The notes below the pieces were generated by a model. The model saw only the letters and a list, made by a program, of their open reading frames with translations. It was not told the DNA's origin and searched no databases. The position numbers and the translations under genes were made by a program. This document shows positions 12,716 through 28,394 of a DNA stretch of 64,000 nucleotides, piece by piece. Every line of letters begins with the position of its first letter. The stretch's first letter is position 1. This stretch comes from Gorsachius magnificus (taxonomy: Eukaryota; Chordata; Aves; Pelecaniformes; Ardeidae): NCBI GenBank assembly GCA_034008185.1, contig CM067082.1, positions 83,389,684-83,453,683 on the forward strand. The letters are read 5' to 3'.

Positions 12716-15700
12716 AAGAAAACAGATGTTCTAAACTAAGTAGTATTAAATAAATGCAACAGTAATAAATGAGTATCTGAACTGTCAGAGCAATGCAATA
12801 TTAAAGAGATTTAAGGTGCATTACCACGACAGGAGCAAGTCACCTGAAGACTCCATGCATGCTAAACCAAAGCATAAGTCTCTGCTTAAAAGACAACACC
12901 TTTTTGACAAATAAGATAAATCTCACTGAATCTCTTTTAAAGAGAAATCTTAGATGAACAGTGCATTTTGCTGGTGACTGTATTTCCCTGAAATAGGCTA
13001 TTACAAAGAAAAAAATCCCAGAGAATATGCAAGCTATGCAAGTATCTGCAGATGTCTAATTATGGCACTTTATATGGATGTGTGGGAGTACACATTTAAT
13101 ACAGAATATCTGTATCAAGAAATGATGAAGTAAGAATCACGTTATACAATCCCTACTGGTACAAAGGGTGAAAGACAAAATGGAATTCAACCCCAATATT
13201 CCTATTATACATGATGGAGCATCTTGAAAAGGCTGACCTCCTTAGACATCAAGTTTCTAGTTCACAGTATGCAAAAAAATAGACACATTTTTCTCTGGTT
13301 GCCTGATACTTCAGTCCGAACAGAGGGCCTGAATGTAGTTTTTGGAATTGTACTTCCTATGCAGGGACATGCCAAATGACAAGAGGCAACTAAACTTTTG
13401 AAGGTCAAAACTTCCCTTTTCAAGGTAAGCCAAATGAAAAAGGCCTACTGCTGACACACCCTTCTGAAAACTGATACTGTCGCTTGCACTGCATACACAA
13501 TGCAAGAGTTTCCTTTAATACTAAACAACAGCCACTACTGAATTGTGTCATTACATATATTCATACAGCATGGTTAGTTTGCAGACTTCACTGAAGGAAA
13601 TGAGCTTTATTTTGATCTGTCACATCTATCAGAACAACTGCATAGTATCAAAGATGCAAAATAGGAATATTGGTTTGGGCTCATTAAGCTCTGAAATAAA
13701 AACAAATAGTGGTTTTACAGTTTACCACTCCACAACAATATTTCAATTGAGTACAGAAAGAATTCACAGTGTTTCAGATATTAAAGGTAGGTAGTTCTTC
13801 CATCTAAAGCCAGAACAATAAAATACACAAAATTATCCTATCAGCTATTTAACTATGACTAGTTAAGTTGATTTAATTGAAGTGTTTAAAAGCACTTAAA
13901 ATCTTAATATGCACTGATTTCAAATGCACCACAGAAGTGAATAAAATCTGAAATGCATTGCTTACTACTAAGTGAAGCTTTAAAAACATTAACAGTATGA
14001 CTGAAGAACAGTTTACCTTTGTTTTACTTTCTTCTGCAAAGCCAGGTGTGTCAGTATCTGGAGGATAGGCCACCGTTACGTAGATATTATAAGGTTTTAC
14101 CTGTATTTTACAAAAGTAAGTGTTATCTTAATATTGACAGCCTCTACATGTCCCTCATAACTTCATTAATTTCTTTTACACTGAAGAAATACAGCAAGCA
14201 TGAATTTAAATTGCTTCTAGTGGTCAGTCACCCTCATATTCAGCACTTGCAAGACTCAGAGCTTTGTCAAATGAGAAAGCAAAACAGCAAAGATCTTAAA
14301 GAGATGGTTGCATTTTGTTTAATAGAAATATCTAAAAACTTTGCATTTGATGTAAATTATTTGATGAATCTAAGTGGGTTTTAAGACACTTAGGAGGAAT
14401 ATGAAAGTAATTTAGCTCTATAATTTTACCATTTTCAATTTTTAAAAAAAGACTAAATCATTGCCAAACACCAGTACCCAGCATTCATAAACACAAGGCC
14501 AAAAAGGCTTTCACCGAGGCTTATTAGCATGCTTTTTTGCTGTTGTTTATGTCAAAATATTTTCACTGCTGGACAAATACGAGAAAAAAACAAAAATGTA
14601 AAACTCAAATTTGATATCTTTAAGAGGTATACTCAAGTCACAAGGCTTTTCAACGCATGGTATAAACTTGCAAGGGGTCAAAATCTAAGGAGACAAAAAA
14701 ATAAGTAGAAAATGTGAGGAAAAATGGAAGGTCTAATGTCAAGGATTGCATTTAGTTATGCATTTGTATGTATGTGTCACAGAATTACATCACTTACTGC
14801 ACTACTATTCAGAAACTACTACAATGCAAATCAGATACAAATACAGAAGCTTTTAATGAAAATATTCAGAGAGCTAAGATAAAGAAGAGTGTTGCAAAGC
14901 ACTAACGATTTTTATTTATATTATGAAACATTCTATATGGAAAACACATACTGAAATACCACATCACAGGTCCATAAACACCCTATTTTTAGTTTTGAAT
15001 AATTGCCTTCACAAAAATACCTGTCACCAGTCTGAAGACAGACCCTGCAGCCATGTTGTTCTATTTGACAGGACAGAAGTGATTAGAGGTAGTTTTACCC
15101 CACATTCTTATCCTGATCAAGGCACACAACTACATTGAACAGAACAGGGTAACAACAGGGACTATGCAAAGGTCTAGAACCAAACACAGACACTTAACAA
15201 CTAAAATGCACATTCTTAACAGAAGAATAAGGGAAGCCATTTTCAAATCAATTTTACCTGTCTTACTAGAATGTACTTACCAACCTCACACCATCAAATA
15301 ATGAAAACAGTGTTTGTTTGGTTTTTAGTCTTGACTTAAGCATAAGCTTAGATCATTGCACTTTAAAAAACTCATATATACCAAGATTTAGAACAGTGAA
15401 CCACTGTCAACACAATTTTTCTTGTGGACAGTCCTCAAATTCTAGCTTGCAAGTTTTACTGTTTCGTATGGTTCACAAACCACTTACCATGGCCTCACAA
15501 ACAAGTTGGGAATCACTGGCCTGCCCCTCATGCATCCATGGGATCTTCAATATCATTCTGCACTTAGAGCCTTGAAAAAGACTTTTACTCAAAAGACTTA
15601 AAATCCAAGTCCTTTCAGTTAAAATAAAAGAATAGAAAAAAAGTTTGCACATGCGGTCATCTTCAGTTCTAGGAACAGATTCAATCTATTCCCTCTTATG

Positions 15701-18700
15701 CAACTGAAATCAGCTTAGTTTCTGCAATCCCATGCAGAGCAATAGGATTGTACTGCTGTCAAAAAAAGGGCCAACATAGCACGCAGATGTCAGCAGTGCT
15801 GCACAAGACAAAAAGAGAACTACTTAAATGAAAATGTGCTCTGCTGCTGGTTAAAAAAATATTTTTGTTTACAATCAAAAATACTTAAATTATTGCACAC
15901 ATACCTCCATTTGCAGGGCTTCAGCCAACCCTCGAAGAGCAAACTTTGTTGGAGAATAAGCTGTGTAACCAAATAGGCCTAACTGCCCAGCCTGAGATGA
16001 TACAAACACAATCCTTCCCATTCTTCGTTCCTTCATGGTAGCGATTACTGCTCGACTTGGGTAAACGCTACCCAGATAATTGACTGCCATTAATCGCTGT
16101 ACAAACGATATTAATATGGTATTTGAGCCACAGATTCAGAATCTTTCAGCTGTTTAGTATTATTTAACAAAAACCAATATTTCAGTCTGCTTTAACAATG
16201 AAGTTCCCTAGATTTGTAGTTCTATGAGCTGGCAAAAGAAACAATTGTTTTCTATTCTACAGCTTCATAAACTGTTTTATAGCTAAAAATCTCACTTCAA
16301 GCCAAAAGAAATCCAGTCAATCTGCAAGTCTTAATAGCATCCAGGATACTGATAATACAGTAAACAATATGGCCTTTAAGGAAAAAAGAAGAATATTTAA
16401 GGGAAAAATCTAACCTAACCAGGTGTCCAGGAAGCAATCAATTTAAGCACAATGTATGAAAACATAATGAAATGAAAGTTTAAAGAGCTTTCTAAAACAG
16501 GAAAAATTCTATGTATTTATGAATTTCAGAGATTTTAATCTTTGGCAGGGTAAGGGGAAGTCTTTAAATTTCACTCTCTAGAAGACCCAAACCACAACTG
16601 TTAGCCTATACAAACAACAGAATGGATGATTCAAATTTATTATAAAATTATGCCTATTTAGTATTTTCAGACAATTCAATGTTACCTGTAGATGACTGGG
16701 GGCCTGAGGGCATAAAATAACCAACATACAAGGGTTTGGGTTTTGTTGGGGTTTTTTTTGGTTTTGTTTGGTTTGGGTTTTTTTTTGTCATCACAGCAGC
16801 AGCTTTTAAAGCTGTAAACAATTTGTGCACCTCAGAGTTAAACACTGATATAGCTGAATGTTTCTTAAACAGGTTAAAAATATATATATAAAAAAATCTT
16901 CACCAGAAAAAAAAAGTGAGACCACGTGAAGTTCAGTGCCTTTCACGGTGAATTAAACTATAAAAATACATGCCAGACTTTTTTGCCATCTTGACGACTG
17001 ACACTATCCCAGAGGGAGAATTCACTGTTCTGACCCATCAATGGACCGATTGGTGAGAAATTAGAGGCAATCCTTGCAAATATAAAGATACATCCTAATT
17101 CTGACAGCTACCACAAATCAAGTGTATCACTATTCATACAAAGTCTACAAAGACACAGGAATGCAATCTGATTGTTAGAATGGTTGAATAAGAAATAATC
17201 GCATAATAAAATAAAAAAGTATGCTCACTCACTTCAAAAGAATTCACTTCAATATCCTCAAATTTTCCTGTAACTGATGTTCCTGCACAGTTTACAAGCA
17301 TGTCAACTGGCCCCAGCTTCTCCTGAGCCTGGAAGAGGGGACAGAGGTTAAGAGGTTCTACAGCAGTAAAAAAAGCCTTCCTGTAGCACAGTATCATTAT
17401 AAGAAACTATTTCCATTAGAAATATATCACACAGATAAGCTTCTTAAGATACATGGGTGAATCAGTTACTTCCTTACCTGTTTTAGAACATTTTCCACCT
17501 GTTCATAGTCTTTAGATACATCAACAGAAATACAAAGTACAACCTAGAACAGGAAAGCGAAAGAACGTTTTTACAACACAGTAAGTCCAGTAGCTGTTGA
17601 CCCAAGCCTTTCAAAATGAAACAAAACCCAGTGACATATCTTCTCCAGAAAAACAAGTAGTCTTTTTGACAGGAGAGTTTGCACTTCTCCCACACTGGAG
17701 AAAGCAATCAATGCCTGCCCCCTCTGAGCTCCTCCCCCTCACGCATTCTAGTATAATAAAGATTATATTAAGAATGAATAAGCACTTCAGGATCTTCAAA
17801 GCAGCTACTCATAAGCAAAGTATAATTTATAATTTACTGTACTAAGACACACTATGACTTGAGTTATTTACATAAGTTTAGTAAAAACCATTCAAAGGCA
17901 GTCAAAATTCCACAGTGCTACATTTATCTTTCATCAGCGCTAAACACAAGTCAAACCATTTGCATGGCTTAGGCTCATCTTCAAGACAAAACATTTTTTC
18001 CATATCACAGAAGGGGATGGTTGCATAGCATTGCTCTGAAACTGCAGCATCAGCACTGCTTTTCCAAAGTTTATAAAGCAAGTGTTAAAAACACGCTAAC
18101 TTTAGTACTGGCAATGCATGCTACCCCCTTTTTTCCATAAAATTTTTTCTGAAGAATATTAGTAAAGTTAGTTGCATACTGTTTAATTGTGACATGTCAA
18201 AGACAAACTATAAAAAATTCTATGAGAAACTGACTACTTCCACAGTGTCATAAGTATTTAAAAAGTGAAGTACTGTGTATATGTTTACTCCGTATCTGGA
18301 AACCAAAGATTATGGGGTTTAGTTTGAAAGACAGAAAAATTAAAATAAGCATTGGCCGGGGTGGGGGACAGGACAACAAAAAAACAGATAACAGTGATAT
18401 CTAAGCTTTGTTGCAGCTAGAAGTTAGGCTTTGTTTTGCTTGAAAGTTACCGAGTACTTTCAGCAAGATGATCTCAGAATCTATGTTCTGAAGCACCTTC
18501 AGATCAACCCCTGGCTGGCAAAAGGAAGCACTGCCTTTGGGTTACCACTTAAAAACTGTAGGATCGCTACAAACTCCAGCTTGGCCAGGTATTTACAAAT
18601 AAGCTACCATCTCTGCTGAGCCATCAGCAGAGCTTCGGGGTATTTCATCACCTTGACAGGAGAAGCAATCTCCTATCACTATAGAAGGAGGGGGTCCTGT

Positions 18701-21700
18701 ACTCTTGTTCCAATTTCTATCCTTTCTGTTACTTTGGTCAACTCATTTAAACTCAGTTTGAGGTGAAATAGAACAAAGTCAGCACCAGTTTCTAACAAGT
18801 ATCATCATGACCACTTGTCATGGAACACATGGACACACACACAAAAAAAGCTTACCACAGCGTAACTAACTGCTTTGGCAACTTAGTCATTTGTCAGTCC
18901 TGCCTCTGGTCAGACTACAACACTTCTTAGCTGCATAAACAGAATCTGCTTGCCATTCCCGTACAGCAGGTTGGCTATTCCTGCCTCCCAGCACTGTGTG
19001 TAGTTGGACATCAGACTAAACTTGTGGTACAAGTTATTGGCAGGTCCGCATGCATCTCCCCTTAGGGCATTTATTACATTTTGGAAATACTTATCTTTTA
19101 CGTAAGTTTAAGACTAAAACAGCATTTGAACGAAAAGGACTGATTTATTAACTGGATGTCTTTGCAAGATCAATGAGGAGGTTAAAAATCACAGCTCTGT
19201 ATCAAAATTGGAGCAGTTAATTAATGTATCAGATTGCATAGTTATTCATACTGTGAAAAACACACTCAGGAGCTGAAGAACACACTCAGGAAGTACCACA
19301 GCTTTTATGGACTACAATCACATTAAACAATTCACCTCTGCTTCTATTATCATATGTTCTTTCTTCTGCTACAATATACTGACTACCTTCACTCCAGAGC
19401 ATGCTCTATAGATCCACACCTAGGACACAGAATACGCTCCCAGAAGTAGTCTAATATCCCCAGCCCCGTTCCTCACCTTTTGTTCTAAATATTGGATGGT
19501 GTTGAATCATTAGTAAAGCTTCCACAATAAAAGATCAATTCAACTCCCAGTGAAGTAACTGGGAATATTCTATATATTAGGAAAGGAATTTAAAAACACA
19601 AAAATTGCAAAAAAACCTCTAAGAGCAAGGATTTTGTTCCACTGCACATTATAACCATAAAGGCTGCACTGTCAGCACTAACTGAATAGCATGCAAACAT
19701 CTTCAAAAGAACATTTGCCAAGCCGAACACTAAAATGTACGCAGATGCCAGATGCTGGTTGTCAATGCAACCTGGTTTCATTGAAACTAGTGTTAGGGTT
19801 CTTGAAACCCTGGTTTTAAGACATGAATGGTGACAGAACATGTTCATGTAAAAACTAATCTTTCCTGAGAATATTTGCATCTTGGCTTGATGTCGAGTAA
19901 ACGTAAAAGTTTCTGTGTACATGATCCATATCGGACAACACCTTTCTCTACACTCTTTCAGCAATCCTTTTTTATAGCTTCTCTCGGTTCAGCCTCCCTC
20001 ACTTCCCAGCTTCTGATCTGCTGTTCTAGTGTGAGCTCTGCCTCCCCAGACTCCCCGCTTTTTCCAGTTCTGTTCTTTGCATTTAGATCAGGCAGGCTTC
20101 CCAGTGAACTACAGGCTTCCCCTTGTCTACAACCCAACAACAGCTACACAAGAGCCAGCCTATCTATCACTCCCACTGCCTATGCTTAACCTGGCTGCAA
20201 GTCTAGAGCTGCTTCTTCAAAAGCAGTCCTGTTCAGTCCTTGCTGGAGCTCCCTCAACCTTGAAGGTACTTTCTGAGATTTTAACTGACACCCTTATGAA
20301 TATGCAACCAAGCAGTATTCTTTGAAAAAGTCCACACCTATCAAGCTTGGACAGATTTTAACAAGAACACCCTGACACAGTGCTTGACAAGGGATTAACT
20401 TTAATGCTAAGCTTGGGAAACTACTAGAACAGCTAAAAGAAAATGGTTATCAGGATTTTTTTTTTTTTTTTTAATGGGCAAAATATAGTTCCTCCTCACC
20501 TTAAATGGCTTAGTTTTTCAAATAAAGTTGACCTGAGTAAGGCAGCATGCAGAAAAAAAATCAGCTTGAGCCGTTTGACAAAAATATATGGAAGTGAAGA
20601 CAGAATCTTATAAATGGAGGTATTGAGAAAATTTTGTATCAGCTATCACTAACATTATTGCCTCCATTTTCCATTGCTTCTTTTCAAAAGAATCTCCAAT
20701 TTATCAATTCAAATCCCTTTTCACATACAAATAAATTGCTTGTATCTGTAATTACAAAAGTAACAAACCAGTCCTGGAATACAAGAAAGGAGAAGTTGAA
20801 GATGCTAACAGTCTCAATACTGTTTCCCCTCTCCCCTTGATTATTACTGCTGTGAAAAAATAATTCTAGCATTTCATCTTGAAGTTGTGTATTTTGAACA
20901 CAGCAAGCTCTAAAATAGTGCCTTTATGCATGAGTGCACTATCTATTTACCAAAGCAGCTTCAGTGTTTAGAAGTCTCAGAACTTCCCAAATTTAACCTG
21001 TGTAACTGTTACAGTACTTTGCCAGGAAAAGGAATACAAGTATGATATAATGAACTAAACCTGGAAACAAGTATCTAAACTTCTTTTCCAAGACAATTGC
21101 TGCATTTATGAACTGCAAAAAGCAAGAGATTTGAAAAAAATTTGGTTCTTCCACTTCATCTTGAAGAATACAAACACTTACTGAGTGACAGTAAATTGCA
21201 GCTATCCAAAAAAGCGCACTACACCTACAGCTAAAGACATAAATCTTTTTCTCCAAGAAAAGCAGGCTAATGCACTAGGTAGGCAACATCAAACATAGCA
21301 GACTTCATGTAAGCAGATCGGTATTTTTGAATTCAAATACTGAGCCCTCACTCATTTTTGTCAAACAGCTTTGTTTTAAAGACAGTCACTATAACATAGT
21401 TCAGTAGCTCTATCTTAAACGAAACACACAACAGCCACTGTTAGCAGTGATCTTACCTGCTTGTCATTAACAGAGTACTTTTCTATTTCCTTCTTTGTCT
21501 GCAACAGCTTGTTCTGAAATGGATACAAGAACAGCTAAAGCACTGCAGTTCTGAGAGCAGTGTTAGCCTTCAGTATTTCAATAAGGCTTAAAAACATTCC
21601 CTAAGACCCCCAAAAGTTACCTTCAACTAGTATTAACACTTTACTATTGCCATTTTACAGATTTATGAATATATGATGAAAACATGAACTCCATCAAGCT

Positions 21701-24700
21701 ATCAGAACTAACATGGAATTATCATAAAAATCGAAGTAAAATTTGGAAAATTCAAATTGTCATACTCCTTTCAAGAAAAATTGTGTTAATTCTGGCTGCA
21801 TTCAAGGTTATGCAAAATAAGTTTAAGTATAATTAAATTATCAAAGACAGCTGGGACTGAGGCCCAAAAAAAGAAGTTAAGCGCTTTTATTTCCTGAATA
21901 ATTAGTTTTTCTCTACAAATAAAATAACAACCCATTATGAAAACAGAGTCATTCCAACTAAATTCTGAATACCTCTTATTTAAAAAAACCCAAAGCAACC
22001 TTTTTTCCTCCAAAGCTGTCTTGATGAACAGTTTTTCACTAGTAAAAAATACGATATAATGCTGATTAGACACCAAAATACTCTGTGAAGTTTAAGAACT
22101 GTCTTTAATCCCCCAGTTACCACTTACTGTAGGGAAATTTCTACATTTTAAAGAATATAGGGGTTTTCCTGCTTTTGTCCTCTGCCACGGATCTAGACAG
22201 TGGAATAATAAATGCCATTAACAGAAGCGATAGCACTGGCAGAGTTTTAAGGCAAGCTGATCACAAATTCCATGTTGGGCTACGCTCCTTAAAAGTCAGC
22301 CACCTCTCCTCTTCAGATGCATTAATTTGAAATGCTTAGGATCCCCTTATACACAGAAGAAAGTATGAATAATTATCAATTCCAAAATTATTCCCCACCT
22401 ATGCCAGTTTGGCGAACAGAGTTTAGCCAGTAAAAATACACATACACTTACCTCATCCCTTGCAATCAGTGTTATGAAAGCACCTTGCTTATAACATTCA
22501 ATAGCAATACACTTTCCAATTCCACTGGAGCCTCCAGTTACCTAAAAGTTATTTGAAAACAGCAGCGTTAGTCCACTATTATCATCCTTTCTCCCATACG
22601 AGTCAAATAAAGTGAAAATTCTAAAAATATAGAGATCAAAATATCACCCAGTTAGGTATGAATACAGAAGATAGATACACTAAAGTTAGTTTACTTATTG
22701 AGTATGAATGAAAAGTAAGATCTGAATAGATCTACCCTAAAACCAGTTTTACCTCAGTGGTATTTTTTGCTCATTTCTTATGTCAGGCACACTTAGTCCC
22801 ACTCCCACATGGGCTTTCTTACATGCTTTTGAATAAGTTCTGTATGTTATTTCTAAAAGACAGGAGTAGTTAAAAGTTTGAAATCACTATTAATGTTAGC
22901 CATATTAATATGATTACATACTGCTCCTCCATACCTGCTCGCAGTAGAAATTATTTGTAAAATTAACAATTGTAAATTGTCTGCTGAAGACGATATCATG
23001 TAAACATAAACAGAAAATACCTTCTTTCTTACTAAAAAATTTCCATTAATTCAACAGTTGGCCATCTGTGGAGTATTTCTCAGTCCCCCAGTCTGGACCT
23101 TGAACTGTCTGCCATCCCGCAATTCCAGTTTTGTGGTGATGCCAGCACCTACACTTCCATTACCTTTTCTTCTTCCTCTAAACTGTAACACTGAATAGTC
23201 TTATACGCAAACAGGAAATTAATAGTTCATCTGCAGACAAATGCAGGGTAATTACTACAGCCCTGCATTATATGTTGCAGGAGGATACACCGCCAACTGA
23301 TACTAATAAACAGGTTAAAGTTACCTTAACACCTTTCTCACTACCCTCAATAAACATACTTATAAAGTATAAACCTACTTATAAACTCCACGTGGAACAA
23401 GATGTAGACAATCCTGACCTCTCTTTTTGACTAAAACAAAAACGTCTGTCTGTCTGACACTGCCTTTAGATGGCTTGTTCATGTAAGCCCAGTCTCAGAC
23501 TACATGTGCCTTTGGTCCTTAAACAAATACTGATACCTTCCTTATATACTCAAATTATTTGAACTTTCTTTTAACAGCATATTAAGAGGCTATAAATGAG
23601 AAAACATTGGAACAAAATGCCTAGAAGCAGTTATTGTAAAAAAATTCTTTTGATGAAATTAGTTCTGAAATTCAGATTTCCTAATAATTGGAAAAAGTAG
23701 AGATTTAGTTTGCTCTGGAAATCATAATTTGTTGTTCTTTTTCCAAACCTCTCAAAAGACTTGAGAGACAGTAAGGTATCACCTCCATTTTAGTTTATGA
23801 GAAAATGGAGGCATTGAGCTAATTAGTCGAAAAGCAAAGATCCCCAATCTCTAACTACACACTCTATCAAAAGCCATGTGTTGTCTCCTTATCTGCCAAT
23901 GCCTCAGAGACGCATTATCCTTAAAATTCTTTCCACTTCTGGGGGCAGTAAAGCCAGAAGTACGTTCCCATGAATCACTAAACTCTTCTTTCATAAAAGT
24001 ATTTTTAGTACTAACCTTCAAAAATAGCTTAGTGTAAATCAAATAACCCCAGCAAACAAAGATTTACAATATGATCCACGGTTTCTGACTGATTCGTCTG
24101 CAGTCACAAATGGGCCAAGAATGAGTGTAATGTTCACAAAGACTAACTTCAATTCTTTAGGCTTCCTCTAATAATAGAGATAGCTGCTTCAGATTAGCTT
24201 CCGACTCTCTCTGCAAGATTAGCTTCACCCTACACTAACCTTCGAGGATGACTCCAAGACGCATATCCTAGAAATGTGAAACCTGGTCTGTAGTGTTTTG
24301 AACCAAGGATGACTGCTTTCAAAGTAAATGAAGTCCACAAGAGTGTCAGTGTTAGTTAATAATCTGGGACTTCAGCAGAACCCCAGAATTAATTTAATGC
24401 TTCATGATGGAAAGAAGTTAAGAATTTTAGTGTAATCGCAAAATAGCTTGCAAGATTTCAGTACATCTCTGAAAATATTAAAAGACTCCGTTTGATAAAT
24501 TCAGACAGATCTCAGTTCTGCAGCTCTCGTGAGCTGCTTCCACAGATTTTCAACAGCAGCAGGTACACCAGCACATGAACTAATCAATGTGCATGGAAGA
24601 CTGCTCCAGTTCCAATTTTTGGCACAGCACTGAGACACAGCTGATTACTACTTGCACAAACCGCTGAGTATCGTGAGCAGGTCAACTACACCAATGCTTG

Positions 24701-27700
24701 AGGAATTCTTTGAAGGTGAATGTACTGGCACCAAGCCTCTGGCTTGTCAGACAACGCTAATGTTCATTTCAGAAAGACATGGTCTGAAGTCATACAAGAA
24801 AAAAAAAAAAAGAAAAAAAGAAGTTTTTATTCAGAGTCACATCCAGGAACACTGGCTCATGTCAGACAGGTCAGTGACAAAAGGCAGTATCAATTAGCTG
24901 GGAACTTTAGCATGTACATGGGAGGCTGCTACTAGTATGTGGGAGGTGGTTACTAATACACACATCTTTCAGGAACATTCACTATGAATGCTAATGTAAC
25001 AGAAAAAGAAATCCCTCACGCTAGCAAAAACTTTGCTTTGTGCCACAATGAAGTTGGCCTAAGCAAATCTATGAAGTCTGTTAGGAAGGTAAGTTACTAA
25101 CGCAGATGCTCAGAATTAAAGGAAGCGTACACATCTACTCCACTAAACAAGACTTTATGATGGTTACTTACCCTTGTGGTCAATAGTTCTACAGTGCTAC
25201 TGTATTTCATTAGTTTGAGGCATTTGAATTGCCATTGATCCCATTTTTAAATTTCACTGTAACCCAGCCCCAGATGAGTTTGCAAAAATAAAAATCTGTC
25301 ACAGCAAATCAAAACACAGACTAATTTCCTGATAGAAAGGGACAATTAAATCCTAGTATTAATTCAGATGTTCAGAATGCAATACTAGAAGCCCTCGGGA
25401 AGTGTTACTGAGCTGTTCCTGTGTTTGAGAACAGGCACCAAATTAGCCATTCCAAAAAGGGGTCTGGCTCCAACTTCTTGAGCTATTATCCTTGAGAACA
25501 GAGTTCAGCTTCTAAGGATCATAGGGTTTATTTACCCCTTGATAAATGGAAGTATTGGGGTGAAGTACAGAGAATTGCTGTGTTTGACTTTCAAATTAGA
25601 GATACTGGAAATTCACTTCAACTGATGAAACAGCCCAACTCCAAATTAACAGAACTGTCATCAGGAATCATCAAAATCAAGACTTGATTGATATGGTATC
25701 TCCAACAGAGCTTATTAACTTTCACTTGGCACTGGATGCAGGCTGGCTTTGTGTTTTTTAGGCAGTGCTCTGACAGAAGGTATTTAGTTCCACAGAAACA
25801 GAACACCCCTGTAATCTGCTCTGAGTGGTTAGTATGCCTGACTAAACTCAAAACAACCTCTTGTCGAACCACTCGGATGCATCCGAACCACAGATTGTAT
25901 CACTCCCAACACAAGAGCTACAATTGCTGAGACACCAAGATTGGCCGTCCTTAAAGTTGACCGCACAGTTACCAAGTTGGGCTCTGCACAGAAGTGGTGA
26001 AACTACTTCTAGACTAGGGATGACCCTTGTGCATGTGGATTCGGCATGATCACTCTGAACTCTGCCCAAGCAAAAGGCCCTTTTCAACCTGAATGGGAGA
26101 CATTCTCTGCTTGGGACTATCTTTACTTTTCTTGCCATTGTTACTCCACAAACTTTGATAGACTGCATTTGTATCGCCGAGGTCTTGTTGTTTTTTTTTT
26201 TTTCCACAGAAATTTCAACTTGGTTGAATCTTTTAGAAAGATTAAGGCTGAAACAAGGGGCGGGGAGGCTAGCATTGGTATTTCAGCAAAGAGTTTCTGA
26301 ACATCACTCACTACATTTACAGAAGGCTGCTTTTGCCCTAGCATCTTAAGTTTTTGTTGCATGCTGCTCCATCAAGCATAGTCCCTTTGTAGAGAAATGG
26401 AAAGAAAGAGTAAAGAGAATGTGTGTAGGGCAGGTGTAACATCCCCGACAAAGGGCAGGTAAATGTGATGCAAGTGAGCATGATGAATATGAAGCAGCAA
26501 TGACTGCCTAATCCTATTTTCATTTTCCTGTCTACTATTACCACCAGCCATGAAACTAATAGCTTATTCTCACAGAATAGGTGATCTATGCTAGTATCTA
26601 GCCTGAGACCCACGGAGTGAGTTAAAACCAATAGCAAAATAAAAGATATATAAAATAAATTTCCGGATTTCAAAGCATGAAGAAGTTCAGAACAAGAAGC
26701 AGGAGCCCTACAGCACAAAAATAACTTTTATACCCTTTGAGAACACTTTCCTAACTGTGCTAGAAACAAAGCAAGTAGTATTAAACATCTAAAAACCATT
26801 TTGTTTTAAATAAGCTAAATCTGATGCTTAAGCCAATTTGATGACGGAGAATTCCTTTTTATTTAATGGTGCTCACTGGTGTCACCAAAATACAAAACAG
26901 AGAAGAGGGGGGGAAAACCCCACAAGATTAGACCATTAGTAATTGGGAGTTCTATCGACTCTCACTCTGAGTAACAGTCCTATTCTTTCCTACGAAAAAG
27001 AGACTCCTACGACCATGATTCCTCCAGAAAGCATGCCTCACCTAAGACAGCGAGCGCTTCCATCATGCGAATGACTCTGGGACAGGACAGAGAAAAAACC
27101 CACAGGTTTTCCACTTCAAATTTCTATCCCAAAAAGCAGCCATAGTCAGTTACTTAGCCATAACTCAAACATCCATTAACCATAACTCTTAGGAGTGAAG
27201 AGAAATACTTTTTCTGAAAGATTAAGAGTGAAAAGAACACTGTCTTAAGTTGAAAATTCAGTAACTGGTATGTAACAGCATCTGAAATTGCCCAATGACC
27301 TTCCTTCAGAAATGTAACATATATTTTCATACCTTCAACAGACCCCCAGAGAGAAGAGTTTCTAGGAGAGGAGACTGACTTTTTCTGCTTCAGAAAAACA
27401 ACATATTCAAGTACATCTTGAAAAACTGTATTTACTGTGCAATGTAATCACTTGCCCTCTTGAGAGGGCTTAACCAGGTAAATATGCAATTTGTGGGTTT
27501 ATTCCTTTATTCTTTATTTCAAGGGTTTAACTGAGGCCTGACAAAGATTACCAAATGTTAACCTCTGGTCTTATCTGAATGAAATCATAAACTAAAAAGA
27601 ATTCATATATGCAGATCACAAACAAACTGATATTTTTCTAGAAGATGACTTCAAAGACCTTAGATAATGTTATGTTCCTTAAATACTTTCATGAAGTCTG

Positions 27701-28363
27701 CCAGTCATTTCAGTAGCAGAGAACACTTATTCCCAGTATACAACCTAAGAATTCACTTTTACACACATAGTGTGGAAGGCCTCCCTCAACAAAATTTCTA
27801 AGTTCCAGTACCCTCATCCAATATTTTTCCTTATGCATTACACTAGAAAATTTGAAATCCAAATGTACAAGTATCCAGCATTATTAACAGCATCTACAAA
27901 TCTAAGAACTAGTGAACTCTGAAACCATTGCTCCTTATTTCATTAATTTGCACGAATGCTTAAAGAGCATAACTAAAGTCAAAATAAGCAGTTCTGCCAG
28001 CGGTGACACCAATAAAACTGTTTACCTGCAGTTTTTGATTTGTGTCATCAAGTTAAGATATATCTACAGCCTTTTCCTCCATCAATGTCTTAATGTAGTT
28101 ACTTCTCAAGCTGTAGTCCTAATTTTATAAACCTTGCAGGAATACTGTTTTTGAGACTTGCACTTGTATCAAATTGAGCTTCAACTGCTAATATAATTAG
28201 CAGCAGTGGTTATAGGAAGGTTGCTCCAACATGTATATTCTAATCATTTTTAATGTGAACTTTTAAAAATAAACCGTTCTGATTAGAAGAACTGGCACGG
28301 TAGCTTTTAAAGAGTTTAATCACATAAAGAACAGGGAAAACTTGGGATAGTCACTATATATAT

Positions 28364-28394
<31 letters not shown>

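Noticed and set aside
28355..28394. TA repeat as a structured regulatory element or origin
   Set aside because: It is a plain dinucleotide microsatellite in a long intron, with no associated motif.
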